A stretch of DNA of 64,000 nt from Moheibacter sp035515075 (GCA_035515075.1 DATJBZ010000012.1:1-64000); one strand, 5' to 3'. Positions 40,763 to 50,867 are shown, numbered from the stretch's first letter. Notes: generated from the sequence alone by a model not told the origin. Translations and numbers: made by a program.

Positions 40763-41868
40763 AATTTTATTTCAGTAAAATTTAATCTGGCTCGATCAAT
40801 CGTTTCTTGAATTTTGGTAGGCGTTTTATAAGTTCCATTCAGGTTCGAAATTATATTCTGCACACATTCCTCAGCTGAAACTTCTGCATCAAAAACCCTT
40901 TTTTGGACATCATAACCTATGTCTTCGAGAAAGTCGCCACACTTTCTATGGTATTCAACTAATGTGAATGGAACACTTGCGTAACAAGAAAAAACAGAAG
41001 CGTGCAGTCTCGTTGAAAACATATAATCACATTCTTTTATCTCATCCCAGACAGATTTAATGTTTTTAGAATACGGAAGAATTGTAACTTTTTCTTCTGG
41101 AATTAATGCAGCAGTTTCTAGGGTCAATGCTTCGTCTCCCATTGTAGAATGACCATTAAAAATGAAAAATTTCAACTGGATATTTTCATATTTTGACAGA
41201 CGTTTGATTACTTCTTGAACGAATTTATTTCTCTTTTCCTCATTTTTAATATTTCCGTTTTTGTATCGTTCATAATTACAAATGCTTATTCCAATTGTTT
41301 TGATTTTTTTCGTGTTTTCTTTGGAATTACTATTAGAATCATTATAGCATTCGGGCAGTAAAGCAGCTAAATCAAAAGCTTTTATGGGATTGTAGTCTAA
41401 ATTAAGAGATTTGGCATAGTCATAAGACTTTGTATCTCTCAATGCCAAGAATTCTAATCTTTTTAGATATTCAATGACTTTTTTCTCATCCTTTACTGAG
41501 TTAAAAGGACCTATTGAAACACCAATGCCTCCATGTTTGATTTTCTTATTGATTATTTCCGCATTTTGGGCAAAAATAATATCGCTCAAAGGAGTTATTT
41601 TACTAAAAACAGAACCACCGGCGTTGATAAAATAATCTGTAGATAAAGCTTCTTTTAACACGAATAATTTTTCTATCAGGCGATTCGACTTATTATTGGG
41701 ATAGATTCTTTTTATCGGGTTCAGAGTTTCAGGGAGGTCTTTTCCTGGGTAGAATGCAGATTCGGTGTTCTTCCAAAAATGACGATTTCCCCAAGAGGTA
41801 ATTTCAACAAACGCATCGTCTCCTGTGTTTTTGTAACCGTAAAAGCCGTTAAAAATTATCTTCTTCAT
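40759..41868 (-). CDS. Polysaccharide pyruvyl transferase family protein
   Basis: A 369-residue member of the PS_pyruv_trans family (GT-B-like fold): GFYGYKNTGDDAF at the start, YFINAGGSVF, HGGIGVSIGPF, LALRDTKSYDYAK, and the C-terminal CDYMFSTRLHASVFSCYASVPFTLVEYHRKCGDFLEDIG. Family members add pyruvate ketals, giving negative charge to the polymer. Ketal transfer is by family only. It sits between flippase and glycosyltransferase genes in one operon. Confidence 0.85.
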   Translation of the reverse strand: MKKIIFNGFYGYKNTGDDAFVEITSWGNRHFWKNTESAFYPGKDLPETLNPIKRIYPNNKSNRLIEKLFVLKEALSTDYFINAGGSVFSKITPLSDIIFAQNAEIINKKIKHGGIGVSIGPFNSVKDEKKVIEYLKRLEFLALRDTKSYDYAKSLNLDYNPIKAFDLAALLPECYNDSNSNSKENTKKIKTIGISICNYERYKNGNIKNEEKRNKFVQEVIKRLSKYENIQLKFFIFNGHSTMGDEALTLETAALIPEEKVTILPYSKNIKSVWDEIKECDYMFSTRLHASVFSCYASVPFTLVEYHRKCGDFLEDIGYDVQKRVFDAEVSAEECVQNIISNLNGTYKTPTKIQETIDRARLNFTEIKL

Positions 41869-41930
41869 ATTTCATTGTAATTTTATTATTCCACTTTTGT
41901 GAACAAAATTTTTGATTGGTTTTCTGTACT

Positions 41931-43178
41931 TTACTTTCCTATTTTGATAAATTTTCTATAAAAATAGATTAAAGTTAAGTTTGAGCTCAAGAATGCAATA
42001 AAAAAAGCTAATGCAAGTCCCATATTTCCAAAAAGTACAATCATTACTGAACCTATTGTAATTAAACAAATAGCCGCCATTAGATGAGTGTGAAAAAGTG
42101 GAAAGGTGATTTCTTTAGCCTTTAATGCCATTGCTAAAGGTCTTAAATATACAGTTACAATCTGTGACAGCCATATAATTAGAATGACCCAAAAACCGCT
42201 TCCGAATTTATTTTCATACACTAAAGAATATACCCCATAAACTAAAGGAAGAGCTAAAAGAAATACAGCAATTAGCGGTAATTTGAGCTTCGAATAAAAA
42301 TCATTGACTTCATTTTGTAAATTATCGGATTTATCCGCAAATTTTGGAATATAATAACTCTCCATAGAAGCAATTAGGATAGTGAATAACCCCAATAGAT
42401 TATGAATACTTCTAACTTTACCCAACCCTAATTTGTCTATTCCCAGAATTTCACCCAGAATGTAAATCCCTTGACTGTATGCCCAAAACAATACACCACC
42501 TCCAATAATCCATTTAGAATAAGTATAATGCTCTTTTAAGATAAGAGTTAAATTCTGAGAAATTTCATTTTTCATTTTTTTTGATTGCTTTAATATCTCT
42601 CCCCATTTGGCTATGCTCAAAATAAGAATAACAATTGAGGCCAAGTAACTAATAGAGTAAATAGTCAGAATGAAATTCAGCGTTAATTGATTTGAAAAGT
42701 AAAAGGTTAATCCAAAAAATAACAACACCAAAAAAAGCGAAGAAACAACAGTTGACACAAAGCTGACCATTCGACTTGCAAAGATTGTTTTTTTCAAAAG
42801 ATCATTCATCACCATTCCTAAGTTTAATCCCAAAAATGCCCAAACGCTTACTTGACTAATTTGGAGATTTAATATAAGATTGCAGATTAAGCTAATGATG
42901 ATTGTTCCAGAAAAAGACAGAATGAGTAGTGAACAAAGATAGGTTAAAGGGTTTGATTTCCACTTTTTAGAGAAAAACACCAAAACAGGTGATGAAATGA
43001 AGTAAGAAATAAATATAAAAACAAAACTTGCATAACTGTAAGTGATAACAAAGTCGCCAAATACTGAAATTGAAGTTAATTTAGATAAAATAAAAATAGC
43101 ACCAAAGCTCAAAAGTGAGGTCAATGCTTGTTCAAAAAATATCAAGTATTTGTCTTTTAAAAAGTATTTGGGGTTCAC
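41931..43178 (-). CDS. Wzx-like polysaccharide flippase
   Basis: A 415-residue, roughly 12-helix protein of the MATE/oligosaccharide flippase superfamily, with no soluble domains. It opens KYLIFFEQALTSLLSFGAIFIL, has an internal GLGKVRSIHNLLGLFTILIASMESYYIPKFA segment typical of Wzx-like proteins, and ends LALAFFIAFLSSNLTLIYFYRKFI. It would flip lipid-linked repeat units to the periplasm for polymerisation. First gene of the operon that runs to the GT2 gene, and divergent from the glycosidase gene. Confidence 0.82.
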   Translation of the reverse strand: MNPKYFLKDKYLIFFEQALTSLLSFGAIFILSKLTSISVFGDFVITYSYASFVFIFISYFISSPVLVFFSKKWKSNPLTYLCSLLILSFSGTIIISLICNLILNLQISQVSVWAFLGLNLGMVMNDLLKKTIFASRMVSFVSTVVSSLFLVLLFFGLTFYFSNQLTLNFILTIYSISYLASIVILILSIAKWGEILKQSKKMKNEISQNLTLILKEHYTYSKWIIGGGVLFWAYSQGIYILGEILGIDKLGLGKVRSIHNLLGLFTILIASMESYYIPKFADKSDNLQNEVNDFYSKLKLPLIAVFLLALPLVYGVYSLVYENKFGSGFWVILIIWLSQIVTVYLRPLAMALKAKEITFPLFHTHLMAAICLITIGSVMIVLFGNMGLALAFFIAFLSSNLTLIYFYRKFIKIGK

Positions 43179-43275
43179 TGAAAATGGTTTAAATTACCGT
43201 TTTGTTTTATATTGGCGAAGTTAAAGTAATTTTGACTACTTTCTAAATTACATGTTTTAAACTATATATTTTAAT

Positions 43276-44760
43276 ATGAAAATAAAGGTGTTGAGGTTAA
43301 TAATGATGTTTTTCGTGCCAATTTTGTTGACTAACTGTGTGGGCTTTCAGATGGGTTCACAAAAATCAATCAATAAGAAAACAAATGATGTTTTGGATAC
43401 AGCTGAAGAATTTATTTGGGGCATAAATGGGCATCCGGTGACATCAAAAGATTACATGAGTGTAAGTATAGATGATCAATTATTACTTCTTCAACAATAT
43501 CAGATGAGTGATTATCGGTTTGATGTTCGACTTGATCCAGAAGGAAATGTAACTTGGTATAAAAGCGAGTTCAATGAACTATTGCGTAAGTCAGAAGAAT
43601 ATCAAATTGAATTGTTGCCGGTCATACTTTTCAATTTGTTTTTGGATGATTATCAAATTTCAGAAGCCGAAGCTTACAGAAGAGGAGAAATTCAGATGAA
43701 GGGATTTGTCAGTAAATATGGCAAGAATTTCAAAGTGTATAATTTAGGAAACGAACAAGATTTACGCATTCTGAAGGAAGGTCGCACTGGTGAAAGTCCT
43801 TCGGATTATGATTTAGAAAAGTTCAAGATTGTTGCCGCATATTTTAAAGGAATGATAAGTGGTATTAAACAAGTTGATCCAAAGGCAAAAACACTTATCA
43901 ATAGTTCCAATAGCTTGTATTTTGGGTACTTTCAATTATTGGAAGACTATCAGGTGGACTATGATATTTTGGGCTATCATTGGTATTCTCTTACTGATGG
44001 TTCTGATAAAATTATGAAAGAAGCTTTGGTTTCTCTGACAAGACAATTCATAAAACCGATTTGGATAACCGAAATTAATCGTAGACACGGTAGTTTTAAG
44101 GATTATAACAACAGTCAATCCCATCTGATTGGTTCTTATTTACATTCTATCCGTTTGATCCCAGAGATTCAAGCGCTATTCATATATGAATTATTGGATC
44201 AACCTTCTCTTGCTGGAGAGAATTTGGATTTTGAACAATCACAATATGGTCTATACCAACTAGAGGGTGGTGGTATTCTAAGCAAAAAAAAAATAAGATC
44301 GAAACAATTTGCTGAGTTGCTAAAAATTGATATTGAGGAGGCGAAGAATAGTTCTCAGAATTATGTATATTCAATTTCACAAAAATTATTAGAGAAAACT
44401 CCCTCTGGAAATGAATTGTTATATTGGACAAGTAAAATTAAAAATACTAGATCCATTGAATACTTTTTAGATGTATTTTTAAAGGAGCATGGATTATCTT
44501 TAACGAATAAAAATTTACAAAATTTGTCTAGAGATGAGAGGAAATTGGCTGTGAATGAAAAAACAAATTTAGTTTATCAGAAATATTTAAGCCGATTACC
44601 GACAGTGAATGAAATAAAATTTTGGGAAAGAAAGTTGTCAAAAAAAAGCATCAGGATGAATATAATTAAAACCTTGCTTTTGTCTGAAGAGTTTTGGGAA
44701 AACGCCATGCGCTCAGGCTATGAGAGAAATGCTGGATTTAAATTAAATTCAGTTCATTAA
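43276..44760 (+). CDS. Lipoprotein glycosidase-like protein with DUF4214-like tail
   Basis: The signal ends in LLTNC, so it is a lipoprotein. Residues about 45-350 look like a clan GH-A TIM barrel: YRFDVRLDPEG, acid/base candidate Glu in YNLGNEQDL, DILGYHWYS, and nucleophile candidate Glu in PIWITEINRRHG. Residues about 400-475 (YQKYLSRLPTVNEIKFWERK to LLLSEEFWE) match the DUF4214 pattern of a domain often attached to surface proteins. A polymer-trimming or modifying enzyme of this cluster is likely. It is one of two plus-strand genes in a mostly minus-strand cluster, and overlaps the next gene tail to tail by 12 bp. Confidence 0.72.
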   Translation: MKIKVLRLIMMFFVPILLTNCVGFQMGSQKSINKKTNDVLDTAEEFIWGINGHPVTSKDYMSVSIDDQLLLLQQYQMSDYRFDVRLDPEGNVTWYKSEFNELLRKSEEYQIELLPVILFNLFLDDYQISEAEAYRRGEIQMKGFVSKYGKNFKVYNLGNEQDLRILKEGRTGESPSDYDLEKFKIVAAYFKGMISGIKQVDPKAKTLINSSNSLYFGYFQLLEDYQVDYDILGYHWYSLTDGSDKIMKEALVSLTRQFIKPIWITEINRRHGSFKDYNNSQSHLIGSYLHSIRLIPEIQALFIYELLDQPSLAGENLDFEQSQYGLYQLEGGGILSKKKIRSKQFAELLKIDIEEAKNSSQNYVYSISQKLLEKTPSGNELLYWTSKIKNTRSIEYFLDVFLKEHGLSLTNKNLQNLSRDERKLAVNEKTNLVYQKYLSRLPTVNEIKFWERKLSKKSIRMNIIKTLLLSEEFWENAMRSGYERNAGFKLNSVH

Positions 44761-45963
44761 GTCGGATTTGCTTGTGTTTTTCAATATTGAATGAGCAAGA
44801 TAAAGAACAATTGCAAAAAGCATTGCACCAATTTGGCGACTTATTACATTTTCGAAGATACAGAATAAAAATAAAGCTAAAATCAAAGCAAAACTGTAAT
44901 AATTTCCTCGATAAATTTTAAAAAGAACGAAGAATAAAATCAAAAATAAGAGCAAAGATAGAAAACCACTACTCAAGTAAAAGTTTAGAAACTGGTTATG
45001 GGTATTGAAGTTGCTATCAATAAAGAATTTTTGCTGTCCTTTATTCAGAAATTTATCGTGTGTTGAAAAGCAATCCTTCAAGTTTTTTATGGTGTTTCTA
45101 AAACCCAACCCCCAAAAAGTCATTGAATCTGATTGGCTAATATTATATGAACATTCCCAAATATGAGTACGAGGTTCGAGTTGAATTACTTTTTGCATTT
45201 CGATTTTATCCTGACTAAACCCAGCAGTTAAACGGCTAATGAAATTTGGGTTTAAAAAGCCAAAAGCAGCTAAAGTTAACATACTTCCAAATGAAAGAAG
45301 AAAAGTTCGCTTCTTGTTTTTAGCGTAAAAGACAGAACTTCCAATTATGATTAACAATGATAAGATTGAAAGTCTTGCAGAAATATATAATATAAAAGCA
45401 CTGAAAATTACAGCCATGATATTTAATAAAATCTTTGACCATTTTGATTTCTGAAATCTTTTCAAATAAAGACTCAAACAAAAGCTGATCAAATAAATAA
45501 ATCCTAAATATGGCCTTTCGCTCATCAGTAATTTATTTACATCAGCGCCAACATCAAGATTTAGGCTGTGGTAGGTGAAATAATGAAAAGTTAAGTTGAT
45601 AATCGATATTAGTAATAAAGTGAAAGAGCTTATTAGAAAAGAATAGAGTGGTATTCTGTGATCTTTGATTGGGAGTGAGAGAATTAAAATGATTGGAATT
45701 GTGATGATTTTTATTAAAAAAGAAATATCCTCCCATCTTTCATGCGCGATTATTCCTAATCCTATGGTTAATATTAAAGAGATTAAAAGATAGATAATTG
45801 TGGAATTAGGTTTTATCCATTTTCTCTTTTTTATAACAAAAGGAAAGAGCAATAGAAGTATTCCAATTAAAATGTTTGGAACGATCTGAATGTGTTCAGT
45901 GAAGGGGATTATTGCAAGTAATGACGAGAAAGCTATAGTGTATTTGTTGCCGATTGACTTCAA
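44749..45963 (-). CDS. O-antigen polymerase/ligase-like membrane protein 1
   Basis: A 404-residue protein of about 11 hydrophobic helices with one larger periplasmic loop (about residues 240-310, including QLEPRTHIWECSYNISQSDSMTFWGLGFRNTIKNL and HNQFLNFYLSSGFLSLLLFL). The Arg in the loop start and the HNQFL segment are typical of Wzy_C/WaaL proteins. It polymerises repeat units or attaches them to an acceptor. It runs convergent with the glycosidase and divergent from the GT4 gene. Confidence 0.8.
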   Translation of the reverse strand: MKSIGNKYTIAFSSLLAIIPFTEHIQIVPNILIGILLLLFPFVIKKRKWIKPNSTIIYLLISLILTIGLGIIAHERWEDISFLIKIITIPIILILSLPIKDHRIPLYSFLISSFTLLLISIINLTFHYFTYHSLNLDVGADVNKLLMSERPYLGFIYLISFCLSLYLKRFQKSKWSKILLNIMAVIFSAFILYISARLSILSLLIIIGSSVFYAKNKKRTFLLSFGSMLTLAAFGFLNPNFISRLTAGFSQDKIEMQKVIQLEPRTHIWECSYNISQSDSMTFWGLGFRNTIKNLKDCFSTHDKFLNKGQQKFFIDSNFNTHNQFLNFYLSSGFLSLLLFLILFFVLFKIYRGNYYSFALILALFLFCIFENVISRQIGAMLFAIVLYLAHSILKNTSKSDLMN

Positions 45964-46117
45964 AAGATATTATTTATTTCAAACAAAAGTATATTATTAT
46001 TATTATAATGTACTAAAATACATAGAGAAAAAAAATATAAAGAAAATTGTTTATACTCATATTTAATTTTGGAGATATTATACTTTAAGTATATTTTTAA
46101 GATTTTAAATTCAATTA

Positions 46118-47200
46118 ATGAAAAAAGCTCTTGTAGTTGACTGGTTAGACAAGTATGGCGGTGCTGAAAAAGTGATTCAAGCATTGGAGTATTCTATATG
46201 TTTTGATGAAGTTTATACTTTAGTAAACATAATGAGTCAATCAGAATTAGAAAAAATATTTCCTGGTAAGCAACAGATAAATACTACATTCCTTCAAAAG
46301 TCCGGTAAATTTTTTAGAATTCTTTACCCGTTATTTTTTAAAACTATCAAATGCGTTAGGGTGTCGAATGATGTAAATTTAATAATTTCGAGTTCTCACT
46401 CAATTGCAAAGGGTGTTAGAAAATCAAATCCCAATCAGATACACATAAGTTATTTTCAAGCGCCAAATTCAAACTATATCTGGCAGGATGCGCCAATGTA
46501 TTTCAAAGGGTTGTATCCGTTTGTGAAATGGCTCATAAAAATCTTGAAAAAATGGGATTATAACGATGGCCAAAACCCAGATTATATAATTTCTAATTCT
46601 GAATATGTGCGAGACTGGGTTAAGAGAAATTATAACCGGAACTCTCATGTAATTTACCCACCAGTGGATTTAGATTCTTTTCCATTAAGAAATGAAAAAG
46701 AAGATTTTTATGTTATAGCTGGACGAATAGCTACTATTAAACGATTTGACCTTGTTATCAAAGCGTTTAACAAAAATAAGAAGAAATTAATAGTAATTGG
46801 TGATGGTGAGGAGTTAGCGAAGTTAAAAAAAGAGGCTAATTCACCTAATATAAAATTTTTAGGTTTTCAAAAAGTAATGGTTTTATCAGATTATCTTCAA
46901 AGAGCCAAAGCTCTTATTCAAATGGGAGTTGAAGGTTTTGGAATTGCAGCCATTGAAGCACAGTCTTGTGGGACACCTATTATATGTTATAGGAAAGGAG
47001 GCGTAATTGAAACAGTTATTGATACCCAGACAGGATTGTTCTTTGATATTCAAAGCTCAGAAGCATTAAACAATAGTATTGAACAATTTGAGAAAATGAG
47101 TTGGAATTCAAGAACGATTCACAACCATGCTCAAAAATTTTCAGTAGCAAAATTTGAGAGTGAAATAAAGAAATTTATTGAGGACAAGTCAAATTACTGA
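46118..47200 (+). CDS. Family 4 glycosyltransferase
   Basis: A GT-B transferase of 360 residues. The N-terminal half holds KALVVDWLDKYGGAEKVIQAL and a QAPNSNYIWQ segment like that of WbaZ-type mannosyltransferases. The C-terminal half has YVIAGRIATIKRFDLVIKAF, IGDGEELAKLKK, and the donor-binding EGFGIAAIEAQSCGTPIICYRKGG with the conserved E-x7-E. Likely adds an internal sugar. It is expressed on the plus strand, opposite to its neighbours, with a gene-free 219 bp after it. Confidence 0.88.
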   Translation: MKKALVVDWLDKYGGAEKVIQALEYSICFDEVYTLVNIMSQSELEKIFPGKQQINTTFLQKSGKFFRILYPLFFKTIKCVRVSNDVNLIISSSHSIAKGVRKSNPNQIHISYFQAPNSNYIWQDAPMYFKGLYPFVKWLIKILKKWDYNDGQNPDYIISNSEYVRDWVKRNYNRNSHVIYPPVDLDSFPLRNEKEDFYVIAGRIATIKRFDLVIKAFNKNKKKLIVIGDGEELAKLKKEANSPNIKFLGFQKVMVLSDYLQRAKALIQMGVEGFGIAAIEAQSCGTPIICYRKGGVIETVIDTQTGLFFDIQSSEALNNSIEQFEKMSWNSRTIHNHAQKFSVAKFESEIKKFIEDKSNY

Positions 47201-47419
47201 GATTAATTAGCTTGCTTAATTTATAAGATGATCTTATGATGGATTCAAGGGCAAGTTGCTAAGGGTATTTCCATGTTTTAAGGGGGTTGCAATCTAGAAG
47301 ACGCGTAAAATAAACTAATCGAAAGAAAAGTATTCCACTTTAAAACCTGAAATTAAACGTTTTTTTAATAATTGAATGAATGGCTGCTTTATGACGTTTT
47401 TTAATTAACTTTCGGTAAG

Positions 47420-48844
47420 TTATGCAGGTTTAGGTAAGCTTCGGGCAAAATTTTTACTATCATTTTTTACTTTTATCAGTAATACTAAACATAGCCAAAC
47501 CCCATATTGCCTAAAGAAATCAGTTTGCATCCAATTAAAAAACAAACCTGCAAATGAAGTTATAAGAATCATTCCTGCATACTTATATTTATTAGGGGCG
47601 ATTTTCCAAAAAATAACTGAGTAATAAAGACATAGAAATATAAACGTTCCAAAAAGTATAAAACCAATAATTCCCAATTCAGATAATATTCGCGTGTATA
47701 TATTGTATGCTGAAGGGAATGAAGGGTCTTGTTGATCAAAGTATTTTAATTCAAATTCATAATTATCAACAGTTGACCAGTAAGGAATATGTTTTAATTT
47801 ATGATAGGTGTCTTGTCCCAAACCTACTCCAACTACTGGATTTTCTTTAAAAACTTGAAGAGACGCGTATTGAAGTCCAAATCTTGATTTATTTGAAACA
47901 TCTGCATTAAAATTTTTAGAAAAGCTAACCCTATCTAACCTTTTACTTGCCAATTTTAAAACACTATCGCTACTAAATAGGAGAACTAGAAATAATCCCA
48001 AAGATGAAACTTTTAAAAAAGTAAAAGTGGTTTTTCTAAACCTCATATCATGTATTAGAATTAAAAGAAATATAATAAATTGTAGTGAAACGCAAATTAA
48101 CGCAGTCCTTGAATCTGAATAAAAGACCAATATAAGTATTAAGATAGTTGGGATGAACTTATATAGCTTTTTTTCTGTAATGATATAGCTTAATACCCAT
48201 GGTGCCGTAATAATTAAATAGTTTCCAAGCGCAGGGACTTCATAAGAGACTGAAGAAATAGAAACCCTTTTGTTGCCCATGAAAGTAGTGTTTACAAATG
48301 GGAAAAGCTCAAAAGATTCAAATAACGGCATTAAAAAAGTCATTCTATAATAAACAATTGCAATCTCGATAAACCCATAAACAGAAACAAAAATTAAACT
48401 AAATAAAATGGTTTTTCTAATTAGTTTGAATACTTCGTTAATAGTATAATTTCTAATAATATTCCAAAAAAGGGTTGTGAATAAAATGGATGAAATCAAT
48501 AACGATAAAGTTTGCCTGAAATACCGATTGAAACCTGTAATTTGTTTGAAAACATTTGTTCGAACTGATTCTATGTTAAGAAAAGTAGATATAGATGTCC
48601 ATAAAATGAATAGAATTAAAACTACAGCTAAAGAGTCAGTATATGGTAAGCTTATTTTTCCGCTTAATAAACTTTCAATTATAAGGATGACAAATCCGAT
48701 TAGGAAAAAATAAGTAGCAGCTTCATTTTTATATTCACCTAAAAAAGAAAGACCTTCAAAATTATTAAAAGGAATAAAGAATATCCCTAAAAAGAAAAAC
48801 ATCGTGTAGATCTTTCTTAATGTGATGTGAGGCTGTGCTTTCAA
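47420..48844 (-). CDS. O-antigen polymerase/ligase-like membrane protein 2
   Basis: A 474-residue protein with about 12 hydrophobic helices and a long loop before the last helices (FKENPVVGVGLGQDTYHKL and IYTRILSELGIIGFILFGTFIF). GLG with the following loop and the YTRILSELGIIGF helix are standard for O-antigen ligase/Wzy proteins. It lies just downstream of the chain-length gene (13 bp), which favours a polymerase role here. Confidence 0.83.
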   Translation of the reverse strand: MKAQPHITLRKIYTMFFFLGIFFIPFNNFEGLSFLGEYKNEAATYFFLIGFVILIIESLLSGKISLPYTDSLAVVLILFILWTSISTFLNIESVRTNVFKQITGFNRYFRQTLSLLISSILFTTLFWNIIRNYTINEVFKLIRKTILFSLIFVSVYGFIEIAIVYYRMTFLMPLFESFELFPFVNTTFMGNKRVSISSVSYEVPALGNYLIITAPWVLSYIITEKKLYKFIPTILILILVFYSDSRTALICVSLQFIIFLLILIHDMRFRKTTFTFLKVSSLGLFLVLLFSSDSVLKLASKRLDRVSFSKNFNADVSNKSRFGLQYASLQVFKENPVVGVGLGQDTYHKLKHIPYWSTVDNYEFELKYFDQQDPSFPSAYNIYTRILSELGIIGFILFGTFIFLCLYYSVIFWKIAPNKYKYAGMILITSFAGLFFNWMQTDFFRQYGVWLCLVLLIKVKNDSKNFARSLPKPA

Positions 48845-48857
48845 CTTGTATTAGGGT

Positions 48858-49772
48858 TTATTTATCCATTAGTTCTGCTCTATTATACTTTTTAAAAAGC
48901 AATCTAATCACACTGAAAAATAAAAATAGACCGAAAAGTAAAGCAGGAACTAAAAAAGTATTAGACATTTTATTTACTTTGATATTGGTAATTTTTGAAG
49001 TAGGATATATCGTTTTTATTTCTTCTAATTGATGGATTTCATGTTTGTTGATGTCTAATAATGTAGAGCGTTTGCTGGAAATTAAGTTGTTCAATTCAGA
49101 ATACATTTCTATATTTAAATCTCCACTACCTACATCGGACTTTCCGATTTTATCCAGAATCTGGTCAATACTTTCCACACTTTTCTTTAAATTATTGACA
49201 AAAGATTTTGTGTTTTCAACCTCAATTTTTTGTCTTTCGGAAAAGTATGGTTCCTTGTTAAAGACTGTCAAAAGGCTGTCAATTATCTCCCCTTTATCAT
49301 CTCTTTTAGAGGTCGTAATGGTCATTAAATGATATCGATAAAAATCTTTAATTTCTGAGTCAGGGGAGTATTTGTTAATTTGAATGTTATTTTGGCTTAA
49401 ATATTTAGCGATTTCCAGATTATTCCAACCATCATTGATAAATTCATACATGTTTAAAATTGGTTCTATTTTAACAGATGTTATTGGAGAATTCCCTAAT
49501 TCAATATTTTCGATTGTATTATACAAATAACTTGTACTATTGAAATTAGGAACGACAATTACTTCATGTTTGTATGTGTTTTCTGATTTTAAGTCTAAAA
49601 AATAACCAATTGCAATTCCTGCTAAGACAATTATAGCAATAACGATAATGTTTTTTGCTAAAAAACGGGAAAACCTAAAAATAGAGAAACCAATATTGTT
49701 CAATAAAAGTGATGTCTTTTTGGTTAAATAGGATAAATCGATTTCTTGAGAATCATGATTGTTTTCCATCAA
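48858..49772 (-). CDS. Chain-length determinant (Wzz-like) protein
   Basis: A 304-residue protein with two membrane helices, one near the N-terminus (IIVIAIIVLAGIAIGYFLDL) and one near the C-terminus (TFLVPALLFGLFLFFSVIRLLF), enclosing a periplasmic helical domain of about 200 residues. This is the Wzz/PCP topology. No kinase domain is attached. It forms an operon with the polymerase-like gene downstream and controls polymer length by family analogy. Sequence identity to known Wzz is low, so the call rests on topology and context. Confidence 0.72.
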   Translation of the reverse strand: MMENNHDSQEIDLSYLTKKTSLLLNNIGFSIFRFSRFLAKNIIVIAIIVLAGIAIGYFLDLKSENTYKHEVIVVPNFNSTSYLYNTIENIELGNSPITSVKIEPILNMYEFINDGWNNLEIAKYLSQNNIQINKYSPDSEIKDFYRYHLMTITTSKRDDKGEIIDSLLTVFNKEPYFSERQKIEVENTKSFVNNLKKSVESIDQILDKIGKSDVGSGDLNIEMYSELNNLISSKRSTLLDINKHEIHQLEEIKTIYPTSKITNIKVNKMSNTFLVPALLFGLFLFFSVIRLLFKKYNRAELMDK

Positions 49773-49795
49773 GCTAAATTTAAGAATTACATTGG

Positions 49796-49803
49796 CAAAT
49801 ATA
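49796..49803 (-). promoter_or_regulatory. Candidate -7 box for the wzz-like/polymerase operon
   Basis: The minus strand reads TATATTTG, a perfect TAnnTTTG, 24 bp upstream of the first start codon. Confidence 0.5.
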
Positions 49804-49856
49804 CTAGATTTTTTGAATCCATTACTTGGATGAAAAATAAGTCTTAATTATATCAC

Positions 49857-49892
49857 AAAAAAATCCCGAAAGTTTACTCTCGGGATTTTTTT
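49857..49892. terminator. Terminator of the lipoprotein gene at 49914
   Basis: AATCCCGA and TCGGGATT form an 8-bp stem around ten bases, flanked by seven A and seven T, so it can work in both directions. On the minus strand it ends the gene whose stop is at 49914. Confidence 0.85.
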
Positions 49893-49913
49893 ATGGATTT
49901 TCTTTTATATTAA

Positions 49914-50867
49914 TTAATTCATTGCATTCAACAAAATGATCAATTCGTCCAAGGTGCCTGGGTTGACTGCAACAGAGAATTCATCATCCCCATTGACAGT
50001 GACTTCTTGGGTGCCGAAATGCAATTTTCCTTCGATCAATGCGATTGCTACGATTTTCCCTTGGGTGCCCATCGGAATGCTTTTCGTTGGCGTGGCCAAA
50101 GCATCTTGTTCCACTGAAGTCAAGGCAGCGACGGTTGTCAAATCATTTGACGCAAAAAACGCCTGTGCCATGGCAAAGTCAGTTGTACTGCCGATGCGAA
50201 CTTTGAATTGGGTTGCATCTTCTCCCAATTCGTAAGGAGCAGCGCTTTGGTTCCATTCAGGTTTTGTGTTGGAAAGGGTAAAAGTATCTGATTCGGAAGT
50301 ATAAACTACCTCAGTTTGCCCACCAGTCCAAGAATGAATCGCGCCAGAAGGCGCCATTTGAATTTCACCCGTATAGTGCTTCATTTTTTCTTGGTAAGCA
50401 TTCGCATCGGTTTTGTATGGAAAAATGGTTTGCACTTCATTGAAAGCCAGGGCGTCACCATTGGCATCTGTTCCTACCAGCCAAATTGCACCCGTAGAAA
50501 CCAAAGGATTGGCGCCTTGAAAAGTTTGTACATTGTGGCGAATCATGTCGCCTCGTTTGTAAATTTCAAGCAATTGAAAAGTAAAAGGAGGCAAAGCCTC
50601 ACCGCCATTGTTTAGTTTGATGCTGTTTTCTGGAAAAACAAATTGGGTCCCTTTTGGGCCGTTTAGCGTATTGGAAATGGTCGGATCTACAATGGTCAGC
50701 ACGACAGTATCGGTCAGATTCATCGCATCATGCACCGCTTGGAGGCTTTCGTATTCCCAAACAATGGGAAAACCAGAAAAAATTTCCTCATCATTGGTGC
50801 ATTGGTGAAAGCCAAATGAAATGATGCCCGCGATGGCCAAGAGCCTTAAAGATTTTATTTTTCTCAT
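49914..50867 (-). CDS. Lipoprotein of unknown function
   Basis: A 317-residue protein with signal peptide and lipobox-like HQC (SFGFHQC). The mature part is beta-rich and contains a segment FVFPENSIKLNNGGEALPPFTFQLLEIYKRGDMIRH and later VRIGSTTDFAMAQAFFASNDLT, resembling surface-protein beta-sandwich domains, without catalytic motifs that I recognise. Single-gene transcript with its own terminator. I do not know its function. Confidence 0.65.
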   Translation of the reverse strand: MRKIKSLRLLAIAGIISFGFHQCTNDEEIFSGFPIVWEYESLQAVHDAMNLTDTVVLTIVDPTISNTLNGPKGTQFVFPENSIKLNNGGEALPPFTFQLLEIYKRGDMIRHNVQTFQGANPLVSTGAIWLVGTDANGDALAFNEVQTIFPYKTDANAYQEKMKHYTGEIQMAPSGAIHSWTGGQTEVVYTSESDTFTLSNTKPEWNQSAAPYELGEDATQFKVRIGSTTDFAMAQAFFASNDLTTVAALTSVEQDALATPTKSIPMGTQGKIVAIALIEGKLHFGTQEVTVNGDDEFSVAVNPGTLDELIILLNAMN

